DNA of 64,000 nt from the NCBI RefSeq assembly GCF_902686445.1, contig NC_062222.1, positions 44,329,792 to 44,393,791 on the forward strand, given 5' to 3'. This DNA is from Sciurus carolinensis. Lineage: Eukaryota > Chordata > Mammalia > Rodentia > Sciuridae. The notes under the pieces are model-generated. The model did no database searches, was not told the origin of the DNA, and was given only the letters and a program-made list of their open reading frames with translations. Positions 1 to 11,884 of the stretch are shown piece after piece. How positions within the stretch are numbered: position 1 is the stretch's first letter; each line of letters opens with the position of its first letter. The position numbers were made by a program, and so were the translations under genes.

Positions 1-540
1 TCACACATGATTATATTCCAAAGCCTCAATTTAAATTGTCTGTGTTAGAATTCAATTAAATGTTGGTTAAATTCTCAAGCAATACACAGAACCTATATAA
101 TTCATATGTATATGAATAAGTATTTTAAAACTACTTTTTCATCTACATTCAAATTCACTTATTAAATTTTTTTCTATGAGGAAATAAATTCAGGTCTCCA
201 AAGCCACAAAGTTTACAGGAACCTTTGATGACAATTAATTTAAAATAAATTGTTTAAAAATGATCCTGGCTTAGTAGTGTTCTCAGGCAACTTATAGATT
301 TAAACATAATAATTTCTAAAGGAATCTGACTATAATCCAAGGTTCAAAGAATACCAATAAAATAACATCAAGAAATATGAGTTCTTGGTCAAATCTCACA
401 AAATACATATGGTAAGAAAAAAAAAAAAGATGAGTAAAAGGAGAAACCATAGATAGTAAAATCAGACCTACAAAACCTCAGATGATCTCAGCTGTAAAGG
501 ATGACTTTATGACATTTGCTGGTAAATGAAAGGATTTGTA
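1..540. other. AT-rich sequence, nothing recognised
   Basis: This stretch is AT-rich with an A-run near 417-428. I see no SINE boxes, LTR ends or credible reading frame. It may be very old LINE sequence, but nothing diagnostic is visible. Confidence 0.5.
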
Positions 541-905
541 GACTATTGTGCTAAGTAAAATAAGTCAATACCCCCCAAAACAAAGGCTGAATGTTCTCTC
601 TGATATGTGGAAGCTAAACCACAACGAGGGGCAGGGAGAAGAATAGAAGTTCCGTGGATTAAACAAAAGGGAATGAAGGGAAGGGAGAGGGGGATAGGAA
701 TAGGAAAGACAGTGGAATGAATCTGACATAACTTTCCTATGTATCTATGTATATGAATACACCACAGTGAATCTCAACATTGTATACATCCACAAGACTG
801 GGATCCTAATTGGAATAAGATATATTCCATGCTTGTATAAATATATTAAAATAGATTCTACTGGTTCTACTATCATGTATAACTAAAAAGAACAAATTTT
901 AAAAT
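541..905 (+). mobile_element. L1 3' end (ORF2 tail remnant plus 3' UTR), 5'-truncated
   Basis: The start corresponds to the last codons of L1 ORF2 (gtgctaagtaaaataag, as in the longer L1 ending at 53,010). A purine-rich G-tract 3' UTR follows (gggaatgaagggaaggg), and then the conserved end phrase 'tcatgtataactaa' and an A-rich tail. This is the normal product of incomplete reverse transcription by LINE machinery. Its 3' UTR wording (gacataactttcctatg) is shared with the fragment at 28.1 kb and differs from that at 23.5, 52.9 and 57.3 kb, so two L1 3' UTR subfamilies are present. Confidence 0.8.
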
Positions 906-1850
906 TTTTAAAAACTTTAGATAATCAGCAGATAAAGAGTACAAAACATGTGTGTTTAATATGCTTAAAGAACTAAACAATTGTGTTGAAAATATGAGCA
1001 AAGAGTTACAAACTATAAAGAAAGCATAGCAAACTGAATGAGAATCAGAATTTATAGAAATGAAAATGAAATAATTGAAAAACTTAAATTAAATCAGTGG
1101 ATAGATTTGATAAAATATTAACTCTCACTTTAAAGGTAGACTTTTTGAACTGTATGATATATTAGAACATATCACATAGAATTTAACAGAAAAAGACAAA
1201 GGCATCAAAAATATAAAATGAAGATTAAAAAACAGGAAATTATTTTTATAAAAGATCTAACATAAGACTCAGAGTCCCAGATGGGAATAAGAGGGGAAGA
1301 TATAAGAAATATTTGGATGAACAGTGACAAAGAGCTTTCACAATGGGAGAATGAAATAATCAAAAAGGCCATGTATGTCCCTTAAGCAGGACAATAAATA
1401 AATGAAAATTCCTACCTAGAAATACAGTGAAACTAGGAAATGCAAGACATGGAGAAGACCTTGAAAGCAGCTGGATAAAAAGGATTAGCATCAAAGAAAT
1501 GCAATGAGTTTATAACTGATGACCTAAAAGGAGCAGCAGAAGAAAAAAACAAAAAACAAAAAACAAAAACAAAAAACCCAAAAACAAAACAAAACAAAAA
1601 ACCCCCAGAAACAAACAAACAATATCAACACCAACAAAAACAGTAGAAGAGTATCTTCAATAATACTGGGGGAAAACACCCTGCAACAAAAGAATACTTT
1701 GAAAGAAATATCAACTGATCCTTATTAAATAAATCTTTAAAATGTGTACTTTAGATAGAAGGAAAATGATCACAAAGGTCTTGGAATTCAAGGAAAAATA
1801 AAAAGCAATAGAAATAGTAGATTGGTTAAATCTAAACAAATATAGAGTGT
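906..1850 (+). mobile_element. Ancient L1M: ORF1 3' part and ORF1-ORF2 spacer
   Basis: The text resembles the mammalian L1M ORF1 tail: an A-rich coiled-coil-type coding remnant, then 'cttgaaagcagctggataaaaagg' type wording that follows the ORF1 RNA-binding region in old L1s. Every frame is full of stops. An A-rich simple tract lies inside. It probably belongs with the L1M 3' end that begins near 1850, most of ORF2 having been deleted between them. Confidence 0.55.
1541..1645 (+). repeat. A-rich (AAAAC)n-like simple repeat
   Basis: The tract consists of runs of A interrupted by single C or CCC, with AAAC/AAAAC periodicity, embedded in the L1M relic. On the minus strand it creates a spurious Phe/Val-rich open frame. 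Confidence 0.85.
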
Positions 1851-2451
1851 ATAAAGCTACTAGAGCAATATATTGAAGATATATCTGCACTTCTATGTAC
1901 ATTGTAGCATTCACAACAACCAAAATATGCAATCAACCTACAGTTCCATTGATGAATGGCTAAAGAAAATATGGTATATGTGTATACATATAAAAACACA
2001 TACACAATGGGATCATATTTAGCTTTGAAAAAAGAAGGAAATTCCATCATTTGTGACAATACAGATGAAGTTTGAGGGCATTACATTAAATGAAATTATC
2101 CAGATGCAGAGAGACAAATAGCGAATGATTTCCCTTGTATACGAAAGTTAAACAATGTGGAACTCACAGAAGCAGTGAGAAGAATGGTGGGTACCAGGGG
2201 TTGGCAGGTGGGCGGAGTTTGAGCAGATGTTGACCAAAGGTTACATAATTTTATTTGGATGGAAGGAATGAACTCAAGAGATCTACTGTACAACATGGTG
2301 ACTATAGTTCGTAACATTGTGTTTTAAACTCAAAAATTGCTAAGGAAATTTTAAGTGTACTCACCACAGAAAGATAGGTATGTAAGGTAATGTGTGTGTT
2401 AATTATCTTGACTTAACCAATATATACATATTTCAAAACTGCATGTTGTAC
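1850..2451 (+). mobile_element. Ancient L1M 3' end
   Basis: The sequence follows the end of a mammalian L1M ORF2, including the stretch encoding the 'gatgaatggctaaagaaaatatggtat' Trp-rich tail. It then runs into the L1M 3' UTR with 'ggtaccaggggttggcaggtgg' and 'actatagttcgtaac' type phrases. All frames are broken. The last part of the same element seems to resume at 3255-3345, so the DNA between was inserted or rearranged. Confidence 0.7.
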
Positions 2452-2549
2452 CTCAGGCCCAAAGCAGTGGAGTTGGTGATCACGGACTGAGACTTTTGAA
2501 ACTGTGATCCCCGAAAAAACTTTTCCTCCCCTAAGTTATTCTGGTCAGA
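2452..2549 (+). mobile_element. 3' portion of a MaLR-type LTR (fragment)
   Basis: The fragment matches in order the 3' third of the LTRs at 42.8 and 44.7 kb: 'ggagttggtgatcacggactgagac', 'gaaactgtgatccc', 'aacttttcctcccctaa' and 'ttctggtcag'. No 5' half or target duplication is visible, so this is only a piece. Confidence 0.5.
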
Positions 2550-3254
2550 AACAAACAAAACAACATTAACAACAACAAAAACGGTGGGAAAACTGAATAA
2601 CAACAAGGAAAAACTGTGGATGAATTTTCTGTTCCGCTTTAATGTATTGGCATAAAAGGTGTTTTGACTGTGAAATACAAGAATAAGGAACAAGAACCCT
2701 AGAAGCTAGAAGCAAATCAAAATCATAACATGAATGTTAATGACACTATCAACCTGTTAGAGTGATCCAGTACACATTATGTTACCTCATCCCAGAAGTG
2801 TTTTTGGAAACCAGAGCTAGTGTGACTCTCTGTGTGGGGACAGAGGCAAAGTAAGTCCCAAAGACACATAGCAGTAGTCATGGAGACAGGGTCCACAACC
2901 TGTTCTCCCAGCAAAAAAATTCTGGTTAGAATTCATTGATGGTGGCCAAATTGTTTTCCTGTCCCCTGGATGAGTTCTCCATATGCATGTATTGTATGAC
3001 TGGAGGACTGAGCAAGATTGAAAGGAGAGGTGGCTATATAAACTGTGTGCCAGATTGGATTTGTGCTTCTAAGGGTATGTTGCAAATTGAGTCCAAGCCA
3101 CAGGAAATTATTTCTGAATAAATACAATATGAAAAATTAATTAATTTTATGTCTCAGTTTACATTTAATTTTGTTATTTGAACATAATATCACTGGAAAT
3201 ATAATTTGCAGTCTCAAATTTTATAATAATAAATAAATGAATCTTTAAAAATTA
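2550..3254. other. Unassigned sequence
   Basis: There is an AAC-rich patch near 2555-2580, then mixed sequence. Opposed short open frames near 2933-3127 show no recognisable domain. No SINE or LTR motif was found. It sits between two parts of an L1M tail, so it is probably an insertion or rearranged segment. Confidence 0.4.
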
Positions 3255-3345
3255 ATCTCAAATAAATATATCTTGGGAGGTTGGAAGTCACAAAAATAGC
3301 CATGTTGTACACTGCAAATATATGCAATTTTATTTGCAATTTTAA
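3255..3345 (+). mobile_element. Terminal L1M 3' fragment
   Basis: The phrase 'catgttgtacactgcaaatatatgcaattttatttg' is typical of the last bases of mammalian L1M 3' UTRs and continues the relic broken off near 2451. It is short and non-coding. Confidence 0.45.
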
Positions 3346-3994
3346 AAATAACTAAAAAACTGAAAAACAAAAAAATGCACATACAACCGCAAAGTGCAAA
3401 TAAGTCATGAGGAAAGTGATTGAAGTTAAAGTGTCCTCAAAGATCTCTAAATTGATCAGGTAGAGGGGAGATATTAATTTACAGTATGATTAGATTTTTA
3501 AGATCATCCTTTAAAATTGAGATAAAGCATGTAACTTTGAAACTAGTAAAAGAAAAAAATGAAAAGAAACAAATATTCCAAAAGAAAGCAATATAAAAAG
3601 GAAAATAATAATAGACAAGGAAGAGTCAGGATATAAAGAGAAAAATAAAATGGTGGGACTAACTTTAAATATATCAATATTTCCAATAAATGTAAACAAA
3701 CTAAATTATACAGTTAAAAGATAAAAAAACTACATAAAGTTTACCAGCATATAAGACTATAAAAAGGATTTAGAAAGAATACATAAAAGAGACATTAGAA
3801 AATAACAATTAAAAGAAAGAGAATGTACCTATATTACTATTAGACAAAATAGGCTTTAAGGCAAAAAGTTTTACTAGAGATAAAAAGATCATCATGATAC
3901 AAGATTCAGTTTCACAGGAAGGTACAGCAATTCTAACCTAGTATGCATCTGGTAGTATGACTTCAATTTATGGGAGGCAAAAATTGAACAATCA

Positions 3995-4190
3995 TGAGCT
4001 GGGTATATGGTTCAGTTAAGAGCGTTTGCCTAGCATGCACAAAGCCCTGATCACCAGTACTGCAACACAGCAAAAAACAAAACAAAAACACAAGCCAGAC
4101 GGAGGTGGGAGGGTCACTTGAGCCCAGGAGTTCAGGGCAGCTGGACAACATAATGAGAATCCCAACTCAAAAAACAAACAAAAAACCAGT
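3995..4190 (+). mobile_element. Old ID unit followed by a B1/FLAM-like 7SL-derived unit
   Basis: The first 74 bases match an ID element (gagctgggtatatggttcag, then gcctagcatgc), with the tRNA-derived A- and B-box region decayed. After an A-rich spacer comes a 7SL-type block (gtgggagggtcacttgagcccaggagttc) ending in an A-rich tail. The order ID then B1-like is the reverse of the usual MEN dimer, so this may be two adjacent insertions rather than one element. Confidence 0.5.
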
Positions 4191-5110
4191 CATATAAAAA
4201 TACACAAATATATAATCATAGTGGGAGATAAAATACATTTCTCTTAGAAACTAATATACAAAACAGACCAAAAAAATGTTCAGTAATGACTTAATTGATT
4301 TGATCATCACAAGTAACAAACTTGATCCTAATAGGTGTTTATAAAATAATATTCGCAACAATTGAAGAATATACATTATTTTCAAGCATACCTGGGAGAT
4401 TTATAAGTTTAATGTCTTCTTTGATATAAAGCAAATCTCAAAAAATTCCAAAGAATTGGTCTCATACAGGTGGCACTGTATGACCAAAAAACCAATAAGT
4501 TGATAATAACAAAACAATGACTGGAAAATCCCCTCCACATGGAAATTTAGAAATATATTCCAAAATAACTTGTTGATCAAGGAGTAATCAATGGAAATTA
4601 GAAAATATTATATCATAATGATATGTACTACCATCAAATGTATAGAATTCAGTTAAAGTGAAATGTAGGAAGTTTACAGCATAAATCCTAACAATAGAAA
4701 TCAAGAATGATGGTAAGTTAAGTTCACATGACAAAAGTAAGAAAATGAAAGAAGAATAAACTAAAACAAAGTAGAAGAAAAGAAATAGAGCAGAAATGAC
4801 TGAAATAAAAGCCCAATATTTAATAAGATGATCAACAAAATGAAATATTAACTCTTTCAAAATAGCAATGAACTCAGTAAACTGCTGGCAAACTTGATCT
4901 AGAGATAGAGAACAAATAAATCGGAATGAAAATTTGGGAACAGGACATTAGAGAGATTTTTTATAATACAATGAGAGGATATTAGAAACACTGGATATCC
5001 ATAAACTTGAAAACTTCAATAAAATGAGCAAATTCTATAAAATATAACAAAAGAAATCAGGAAGAAATAGGAAACTCATCTGGTTCTATAATCTTAAAGA
5101 AATTTAATCA

Positions 5111-5187
5111 GGGGCTGGGGTTGTAGTTTAGTGGCAGAATGCTTGCCTAACCTGTGTGAAGCACTGGGTTTGATCTCCAGCTCCACA

Positions 5188-5218
<31 letters not shown>

Positions 5219-5265
5219 AAAATAAAGGTATTGTGTCTATCCACAACTAAAAGTAATTTTTAAAA
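5111..5265 (+). mobile_element. ID SINE
   Basis: The body starts ggggctggggttgtag, has gcttgcctaacctgtgtg and the B-box region gggtttgatctccag, then 'cacataaaaataaataaa' and the squirrel-type 3' tail 'ggtattgtgtctatccacaac'. ID SINEs are non-coding pol III transcripts derived from tRNA-Ala and mobilised by L1. Confidence 0.9.
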
Positions 5266-5430
5266 GAAAAAATAATTTTTTTTGCTTGAGCAACAAATTT
5301 TTATCAATCATTCAATAAGCCAAAACTCCAATTTTAGACAAAATGTTAAGCAGCAAACGGCTAGGAATGTAATATAATAAAAATAAACCATTTGCAATGG
5401 CATAAAATATGTAAGGTATAATAAAATCAT

Positions 5431-5438
5431 AATATATA

Positions 5439-5494
<56 letters not shown>
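5431..5494. repeat. (TA)n microsatellite
   Basis: Alternating TA, broken once by TGTGTG near 5443-5449. It lies within L1M sequence and is likely polymorphic in length. Confidence 0.95.
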
Positions 5495-5498
<4 letters not shown>

Positions 5499-5604
5499 TA
5501 GGGAGAGAGAGTACCTAATAATTAAATTTAATAATAAGTGTGCAAGACTTTTAGGGAGAAAATTATAAAACAACTAAAAGATGTTAATTTTTAAAAAATT
5601 TTTT

Positions 5605-5685
5605 TCTGTGCTGGAGATTGAACCCTAGGCCTTGTACATACCCTGGGTAAGTGTTGCTCTATCACTGAGCTCTATCCCCAGGCTT
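5605..5685 (-). mobile_element. Antisense ID SINE fragment
   Basis: Read on the plus strand it shows the reverse complement of the ID body: 'gctggagattgaaccctaggcc', 'tatcactgagctctatccccag'. The tail is not clear. Confidence 0.75.
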
Positions 5686-5822
5686 TAAAGACACTTAAGA
5701 TAACCTAAATATATGAGGATATATTCCATGTTTTTGGCCTGAAAACACAATATTATTATGATATTAATTTTTTTCCAAATTAATCTGAAATTTTAATACA
5801 ACTCTAATCAAAATTTCAATCG

Positions 5823-5833
5823 GTGTGTGTGCA

Positions 5834-5872
<39 letters not shown>
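5823..5872. repeat. (TG)n microsatellite
   Basis: A TG dinucleotide tract with one GCATGTC interruption near its start. Such alternating purine-pyrimidine tracts can adopt Z-DNA. Confidence 0.95.
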
Positions 5873-5873
<1 letters not shown>

Positions 5874-5975
5874 CATGTGTAACCTAGCAAGCTGGTTCAA
5901 AAATTCATAGGGAAAAATAAAGTTCAACAGTAATACAAGCACATCATACAAAAAGTAACAGAAGGAAAGGAGATT

Positions 5976-6407
5976 TGTTATGGTTTGGATTGGAAATGTC
6001 CTCCAAAGACTCGTATGTTGAAGGCTTGGTTCCTAAGGCAGTAAAGTTCAGAGATGGGGTTTTAGGGAAGTAATTGAATTCTGAGGGTTTTATCTCATAA
6101 GATTCCTGAATGGACAGGTGATGCACGGTTATAGGATTTAGGTAACTGGGCGCATTCCCCTGGGGACTATATATTCTCTCTGGTCCCTTCCTCTCTCTAT
6201 TTCTCTTTGCTTCTTGACTGTCATGAACTGAGCAGCTTCCTCTGCCATGCCCTTCTGCCATGATAGTCTGCCTTACCTCAGGTTCAAAGCAACGAAGTAA
6301 GACAGACTATGGACTGAAACCTCTGAAACCATAAGCCAAAATAAATCTTTCCTCCTTTAAGTTGTGATAGGTATTTTAGTCACTGTGATGAAAAGCTCAC
6401 TAATGCA
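5976..6407 (+). mobile_element. Solo MaLR-type LTR
   Basis: About 430 bp starting tgttatggtttggat and ending taatgca. It shares the order of blocks with the LTRs at 42.8/44.7 kb: 'ttctgccatgatagtctgcc', 'tatggactgaaacctctgaaacc', 'ataaatctttcctcct' (contains the AATAAA polyadenylation signal), 'cactgtgatgaaaagct'. The flanking pentamers agatt (5971-5975) and agaat (6408-6412) differ at one base and are consistent with a 5 bp target duplication. No internal region is present, as expected after LTR-LTR recombination. Confidence 0.75.
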
Positions 6408-7640
6408 AGAATGTTACACTAAGAGAAAATAGTTAATATAAATTATATTAAATTATACAAAAGTCATTGGCACTGACATGATCAACCTTATGAATAAGAT
6501 CGTGAGTCCAACAAGAGACCCACATGTACATGGAAACTTGATTTTTTTTTAATAGCACTCAATATATGTCATTGAGCTAATTGATTAGTTTTAAAAAATA
6601 AGTTCTCAAGACTTATGAAAGATAAAATGGTACAACTTCTCAAAGAGATCACTAAAAAATAATATTATTATCTTCTTTGGTCAGAATTCCTTAAATTTGG
6701 AATAATTGTTTAAAACTTTAGCAGAAAAGGGTAAATTGTAAGGGAAACAACTGATATATTTAATTAATTAAAATAGACTAACTTTTGATTTGTACAATAC
6801 CATAAAGCACTTGAAAAGACAAATCACAAAATGGAACAAAGTATTTTTAACTTTGGTAACTGACAATTTCTGTCCAGAATATGTGGAGAATTCTTGTAAG
6901 TCAAAAGAAAAAGACCAACCACATGGTAGGAAAAAAAATGTGCAAAAGACTTGAACAGACACTTAACAAAAGAGGAAACAGGAATGGCTAATAGAATAGG
7001 AAAAGTGTCCAACTTCATTCGTAATCCAGAAATAAAAGTTACTACCACAGTGAAAAATCAACTTACATCTACTTGATTGGAAAAAAAATTAATTGCATAA
7101 TAACAACTGTCAAAGAATAGTTGGTGTTGCTTATTCCCATCCACCACTATTTATACCCACATTTTGGAATTATTCAGTACAATCAAATATGCACACTATG
7201 ACCCAGGGTCCAGTCTTAGGGGTATACTCCAGTTTTGAGGAACTCTCAGATATTTTCCAAGGGAATATTTATATATGTATGTTCATATGGACACCATTTG
7301 TAATTGCAAGCAACAAAAGGAAACAACCCAAATGTCTACAGGCGACAAAGTGGATTAGAAAATTCGTACACTGAAATAGCATAAGCAAATGAATGAATGA
7401 ATTACAGTTACACATAACAGCATGGGTGATCTTAGAGATAATAAAAAGTCACAGATGAATTATACATGCATGAAATTCACAAACTGATAGTTAAACAGTA
7501 CCTTGTTACAGGGTCCAAATATATATGGTAAACTAACAAAGGAAATCATTGCATACATGTATAGAATTATCACATACATTCGTATAACTAAAATAATAAA
7601 GTTTTTTTTAAGAAAGAAAGTTAAAGGAATGATAAACTAG

Positions 7641-8911
7641 AAATTCAGAGCCATGGATTTTTTGAAAGGAGGAGGAAGAAGATGGGAAGGAGATGTGTAT
7701 CAACTTCATTCTTTTACTTAAACTGATTGATTTATGGGTGGTCAATATGTTCCACACATATTACATCTAGCATATATTTTTTAGCATACATTTTTGATAT
7801 TTATTTGACATTTAATTTAAAAATCAAAAGAAATAAAATTGGAACTCAAGCCAGGAGTATTGGAGAGATATCTATTACTGCCCTTAGGGTTGGAACCAGC
7901 GACTCCTTTGAAAGACGGTAAGAGATACAGCCTTGCAGAGCAAAGAGTAGCACTTCCTTCGGGAATTCTAGAGGGGGTAGGATTTGAAATAGCTGGAGGG
8001 AGAAGTGAGGAACAAATCTGAAACAGGGAAAGACATGAACAGAGATTGAGGTGGAGATTCTCATCTCGTATTGGGGATTGTGTGAATAAGCATAGGCTAC
8101 TGAAATCATTGATGAACTAGTTTGAACCATTAGTTTAACAAACTCTAGGTTACTAGGAAATTTAATTCATATTTTTATTCCATTTACATAGAAAATGAAG
8201 AAGTATGTTTTGATCTAAAAAAACAGTCAAACATATTTTAGGAAATTCTGTAAATAAAATATAATTCTTTGCTGTCTCTTTGAAATCGAGATGTCCAGCC
8301 TGAGGACCATGCCTTATTACAACAAGAAACTGGATTCCAAAGCTGTCCTTTCTCTCTGCTTACCTGTGCCCCACCTTCTCTAGTTCCCTGCAGCTGAGTG
8401 TGTTTACCAAACTTGACTGTGCCAGAAACTGCAATAAGAGTGTTCCGGGTCATGAATGGGTTACCTGCTTGCCTCAGGAAGAAACAAGAGGAAAAAGAAA
8501 AGGCCATGGTTGCAGGGGAGTTGCTGCTGTTCTCCGGCTACAGTTACCCACTCCATCAGCCATGGTGACATCTGACAGACTATTAGCCTGGTCCCTATGG
8601 CTAGAAGAGCGACATCTCAGGTCAAGGTAAGCCAAACCTGCCATCTGGATCTGGCTCCAGGCTCCTGCACTGATGGCTTCAAAATGGTACTTCCAGGAGC
8701 ATATTCTTTGCATTTTGGCATCCCACATGAGAGAAGAGCATTCACATAAACTCACTCCACATGTCCCCACATCCAGAGCTTCTATCATGCTAAGAAGGCA
8801 TTCATAGAGAAAGAAAAAAAAGATTTGGCAAACTTTGAAGGGCCTTTAATTTGATGTATATTCTCTGAGAGGCAGATATTGTCCACCCAAATTCTAGGTG
8901 AAGAATTTGAT
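7641..8911. other. Unassigned sequence
   Basis: This is mixed-composition sequence with several short overlapping frames of 60-104 codons on both strands and no domain I recognise. Blocks near 8280-8800 are less AT-rich than the flanks but lack diagnostic repeat motifs. No exon can be supported. Confidence 0.5.
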
Positions 8912-8990
8912 GAGCTGGGGGTGTGGCTTAGTGGTGGAGCACTTGCCTAGCATGTGTGAGGCCTGGGATCTGATCCATAGAATCACAAGG
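8912..8990 (+). mobile_element. ID SINE body
   Basis: The sequence gagctgggggtgtggcttag, followed by cttgcctagcatgtgtgagg and a decayed B box, leads straight into an A/G-rich tail that has expanded into the GGAA/GA microsatellite. Confidence 0.85.
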
Positions 8991-9014
8991 AAAACAAAAG
9001 AAAAGAAATAAAGA

Positions 9015-9031
9015 AGGAAAGGAAGGAAGGA

Positions 9032-9078
<47 letters not shown>
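9015..9078. repeat. (GGAA)n then (GA)n purine microsatellite
   Basis: GGAA repeats run to about 9033 and then pure GA to about 9078, grown from the ID tail. A 60+ bp homopurine strand of this kind can form triplex structures. Confidence 0.95.
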
Positions 9079-9083
<5 letters not shown>

Positions 9084-9470
9084 AACTGAGCTATGGAGGC
9101 AAAGAGGTGAGGAGGGCGTTGAGTGACTTCCCAAAGCCATCAAGCAGTAAGAGTTAAGGGTTCTGAATTATCCTCAAGACACATGGCCTCTTTGCTTCCT
9201 ATTATACAGTATCAAAGTTCTGGAGAAAAACCCAGCAAGAGTAATTTTGTTGGAAGAACAGTTCATCTTCAGAGGAAGAAATGGACTCGTTAGTCTTTAC
9301 TGCAAAGGGGAGGCAAAGGGAATGTTCTATATCAACAGAATCAGAATGGTAAAAACCTGCATACCTCCAGGGATGGAATAGGAGGAAAGCCTGGTGACGG
9401 TGTAGTACACACATGGAAATGGCATGAAGCATACTCTGATATAAAATTGCCAGAGCTGTGAAACACTGTA

Positions 9471-9677
9471 TTTTTTTTTTTGTTTTTGGTACTGTGTACT
9501 AAACCCAGGGGTGCTTTACCTATATCCCCAGAACTTCTATTTTTTATTTTGAGATAAGATCTCTTTCACTTGCTGGGGGTCTCGCTAAGTTGACTAGGTT
9601 GGCCTTGCACTTGCAATCCTCCTACCTTAGCCTCCTGAGTCACTGGGATTATAGGCTTATGCCTCTGCACCTGACTG
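9471..9677 (-). mobile_element. Antisense MEN (B1-ID dimer) SINE
   Basis: On the plus strand a T-run is followed by the reverse complement of an ID unit (ctaaacccaggggtgctttacc...atccccag). Then comes 'gagataagatctc' and the reverse complement of a B1 unit (gcaatcctcctaccttagcctcctgagtcactgggatta). This B1-ID fusion is the squirrel MEN type. Confidence 0.85.
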
Positions 9678-9679
9678 GC

Positions 9680-11180
9680 ACTGAATATTTTTGACAAAGC
9701 CATCAAATGTGAGGATTAAGGTTAATTTTGCAACAGAGGATTTCCAAGTCTATAATTATATTTTTCACAGTCAGTTAACTTATGTTACATAGAACCATGC
9801 AGATTTTTGAAGGTTAGAGATAGCCCATAAAGGAGCAGTCTAAGTAGGAAAGGGGCAAGGGGCCTCTGAAATTATAGAAACAGAAAAATAAAGATGTAGA
9901 AATGAAAAATTGTGCTTTCACTGTTTTTATCATCAGTAGATAGCTGAGTTAAGCACCTGCCCTTTTCAGTGAGGATTCCTAGGTGTAAAGTTCAGCCCTG
10001 AACTTGTTAGCCGGTAGCTTTAGGCAAATCATGTCAGTCTCCTCATCTGCAAAAAGGAGTCATAACAAGATCAATCTCACAGAGTTTTATAAAAGTTGAT
10101 TGAATTAATATATGTAAAACACCAAATATTGCCTAGCATGTAATAAGAGCATCCTGAATATTCATTATTGCTATCAATAAAATCTTTAAGGAGTAAAACT
10201 TATTTTCAAGGGTCACCCAGTTTCTCCTTACTTTACCCTAGTTGGATTTGATTTCCTTGTTGGTTTCATTACCATTAACATTTCAGGGAAAGAAAATTGT
10301 TTGGCTATGCAAAATCTTCTTGATTCTTTTTCCAGTATAAAGCTAGATAATAATAAAATTATCCACTAAATGATTCTTCATATCCACATTCAATTAATGA
10401 ATAGAGACTTTTGTTAGAGAATTGAAATATTATGTCCTGTTAGATAATTTCAAAAGAGAGATATGAAGTTTATTTGCTTAAATAAAAAACTCCCAGTCCA
10501 GCTAACTTGGTTTAATCAGCTGTTTGCCTGCAGACCATCAGGCCTCTGTCTGAGGTGTCAGAAAATGAGGGCTGAAGTGGCCGAGAGGAAAGAAGGACGT
10601 CTGATAGATTACAGATTAGACAGAAACTCCCCAACCTCTCATCTTCTACTCTCTGACACACAAAGCTCTTTGTTTATTTTATACTTAAAGTGTCAAAGGC
10701 ACCTAGGCATGGGCTTTTGGACTGGGGACTGGCAGTTCTCACTCGGGCTGACATAACAAAATCCTCCATGTGGCTGTGTGATTCACACAGCATGTGCACG
10801 TCACCATAAAGGATGGATCTTGGCAAGAAGCCTCCTACTGGCTTGGGAACAAAAATGGACTTACATGTACAGAGTAGCAGTGGACTGAGGTGGAGGACCA
10901 TGTGCATCTCCACACCTTTTGTCTCATAGGTACAAGGACGTTTCTGTGGGGTCAGTGTCAACTCACCAAACTACTTCAACTTGATGACAACCAAGTACAG
11001 TCCAGTGGCAAGGGACTCTCTTGGACGAGGAATTTGTAGCAGGATTTTACTACTCCTGGGTGATGTATGAAAAACAAACTAAAAAAAAAGTGTCTACAAA
11101 GAAAAGATAGCATACCTCTTATTACGAATCCTAAGCATGCCATGGTATAGACAAAGGTAGAGTCCTTAACACAGCTCATC
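9680..11180. other. Mostly unassigned, repeat-poor sequence
   Basis: Apart from a MIR-like stretch at about 9985-10150, I see no repeat. Frames at 10,463-10,756 (97 codons) and on the opposite strand at 10,674-10,961 overlap each other and have no recognisable domain. They lack flanking splice or codon-bias evidence that I can judge. Confidence 0.45.
9985..10150 (+). mobile_element. MIR SINE relic
   Basis: The phrases 'aggcaaatcatgtcagtctcctcatctgcaaaa', 'agagttttataaaagttgattg' and 'ttgcctagcatgtaataag' follow in order the MIR core and 3' region. It is an ancient tRNA-derived mammalian SINE, non-coding. Confidence 0.6.
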
Positions 11181-11184
11181 TTAT

Positions 11185-11715
11185 TTTAAATGCTTTTATT
11201 AATGCATTATAGATTTACATAATGGTAGAGTTCATTTTGAGATACTCAAACTGAATTTATTTTGCTCCATTTCCATCCCCAGTGCTGCTTCTCTGGCCCC
11301 CATTTTCCTTCCTTTACTCTACTGGTCTTTTTTCTATTTATTTACCATTTTTAAAAATTGGCACTTTATAGATATACATAAAGGTGGAATTCACTGTGGT
11401 GTATTCATATATGTATATGGCCTAATTTTGTACAATTAATTCCTGCATTTCCTCCCTTTTCCCATCCCTCCTCCCTCCCTGTCAATCTCCCTCTTCTACT
11501 CCATTGATCTTTCCTCTGTTTTCCTGAGATCCATACTCCCTTTTTCCCTTTATTCTGCTCTAACTTCCAAACATTAGAGAAAACATTTGACCTTTGACTT
11601 TCTGGCTTATTTCATTTAAAATGATGTTCTCCAGTTTCATCTTTTTACTGGCAAATGGTGTAATTTCATTCTCTTTATGGTTGAGTAAAACTTTATGATA
11701 TATAAGAATATATAC

Positions 11716-11752
<37 letters not shown>

Positions 11753-11880
11753 CGCACATATGTGTGTGTGCATCACATTTTCTTAATCCATTCATCTGTT
11801 GATGCACACTTGGGCTGGTTCCATGACTTGGCTATTGTGACTTGCACTGGGATACCTATATCATGATAGTATGAAAACAG
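11185..11880 (-). mobile_element. Antisense L1 3' end
   Basis: On the plus strand the L1 3' UTR is read backwards (pyrimidine-rich, 'cccatccctcctccctccctgtc', complement of the G-rich 3' UTR tract). It is followed by complement of the ORF2 C-terminal tail ('ccattcatctgttgatgcacacttgggctggttcc'), the region that encodes the Trp-rich end of ORF2. It is 5'-truncated, with a microsatellite inside at 11,707-11,770. Confidence 0.8.
11707..11770. repeat. (TA)n-(TG)n compound microsatellite
   Basis: Short TATA tract, then TG repeats, with a gcgcaca break before more TG. It sits in the antisense L1. Confidence 0.9.
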
Positions 11881-11884
11881 CTCA

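Larger units (their letters stand above)
3500..7640 (+). mobile_element. Ancient L1M LINE relic, heavily interrupted
   Basis: Long AT-rich sequence in L1 sense orientation runs through ORF2-like text (around 3640-3990, 4190-5110, 5290-5590, 5690-5970) to the ORF2 end and 3' UTR (about 6960-7640). At 7000-7350 the phrases 'tcattcgtaatccagaaataaaag' and 'aaacaacccaaatgtctacag' match the conserved C-terminal part of old L1 ORF2. Frames are destroyed throughout. Five younger units split it: an ID/B1-like SINE, a sense ID, an antisense ID, two microsatellites and a solo LTR. It may be more than one L1M copy. Confidence 0.6.

Noticed and set aside
5111..5180. tRNA-like sequence as a tRNA gene
   Set aside because: The similarity to tRNA-Ala boxes is that of the ID SINE family. 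The A-rich tail and many copies rule out a functional tRNA gene.
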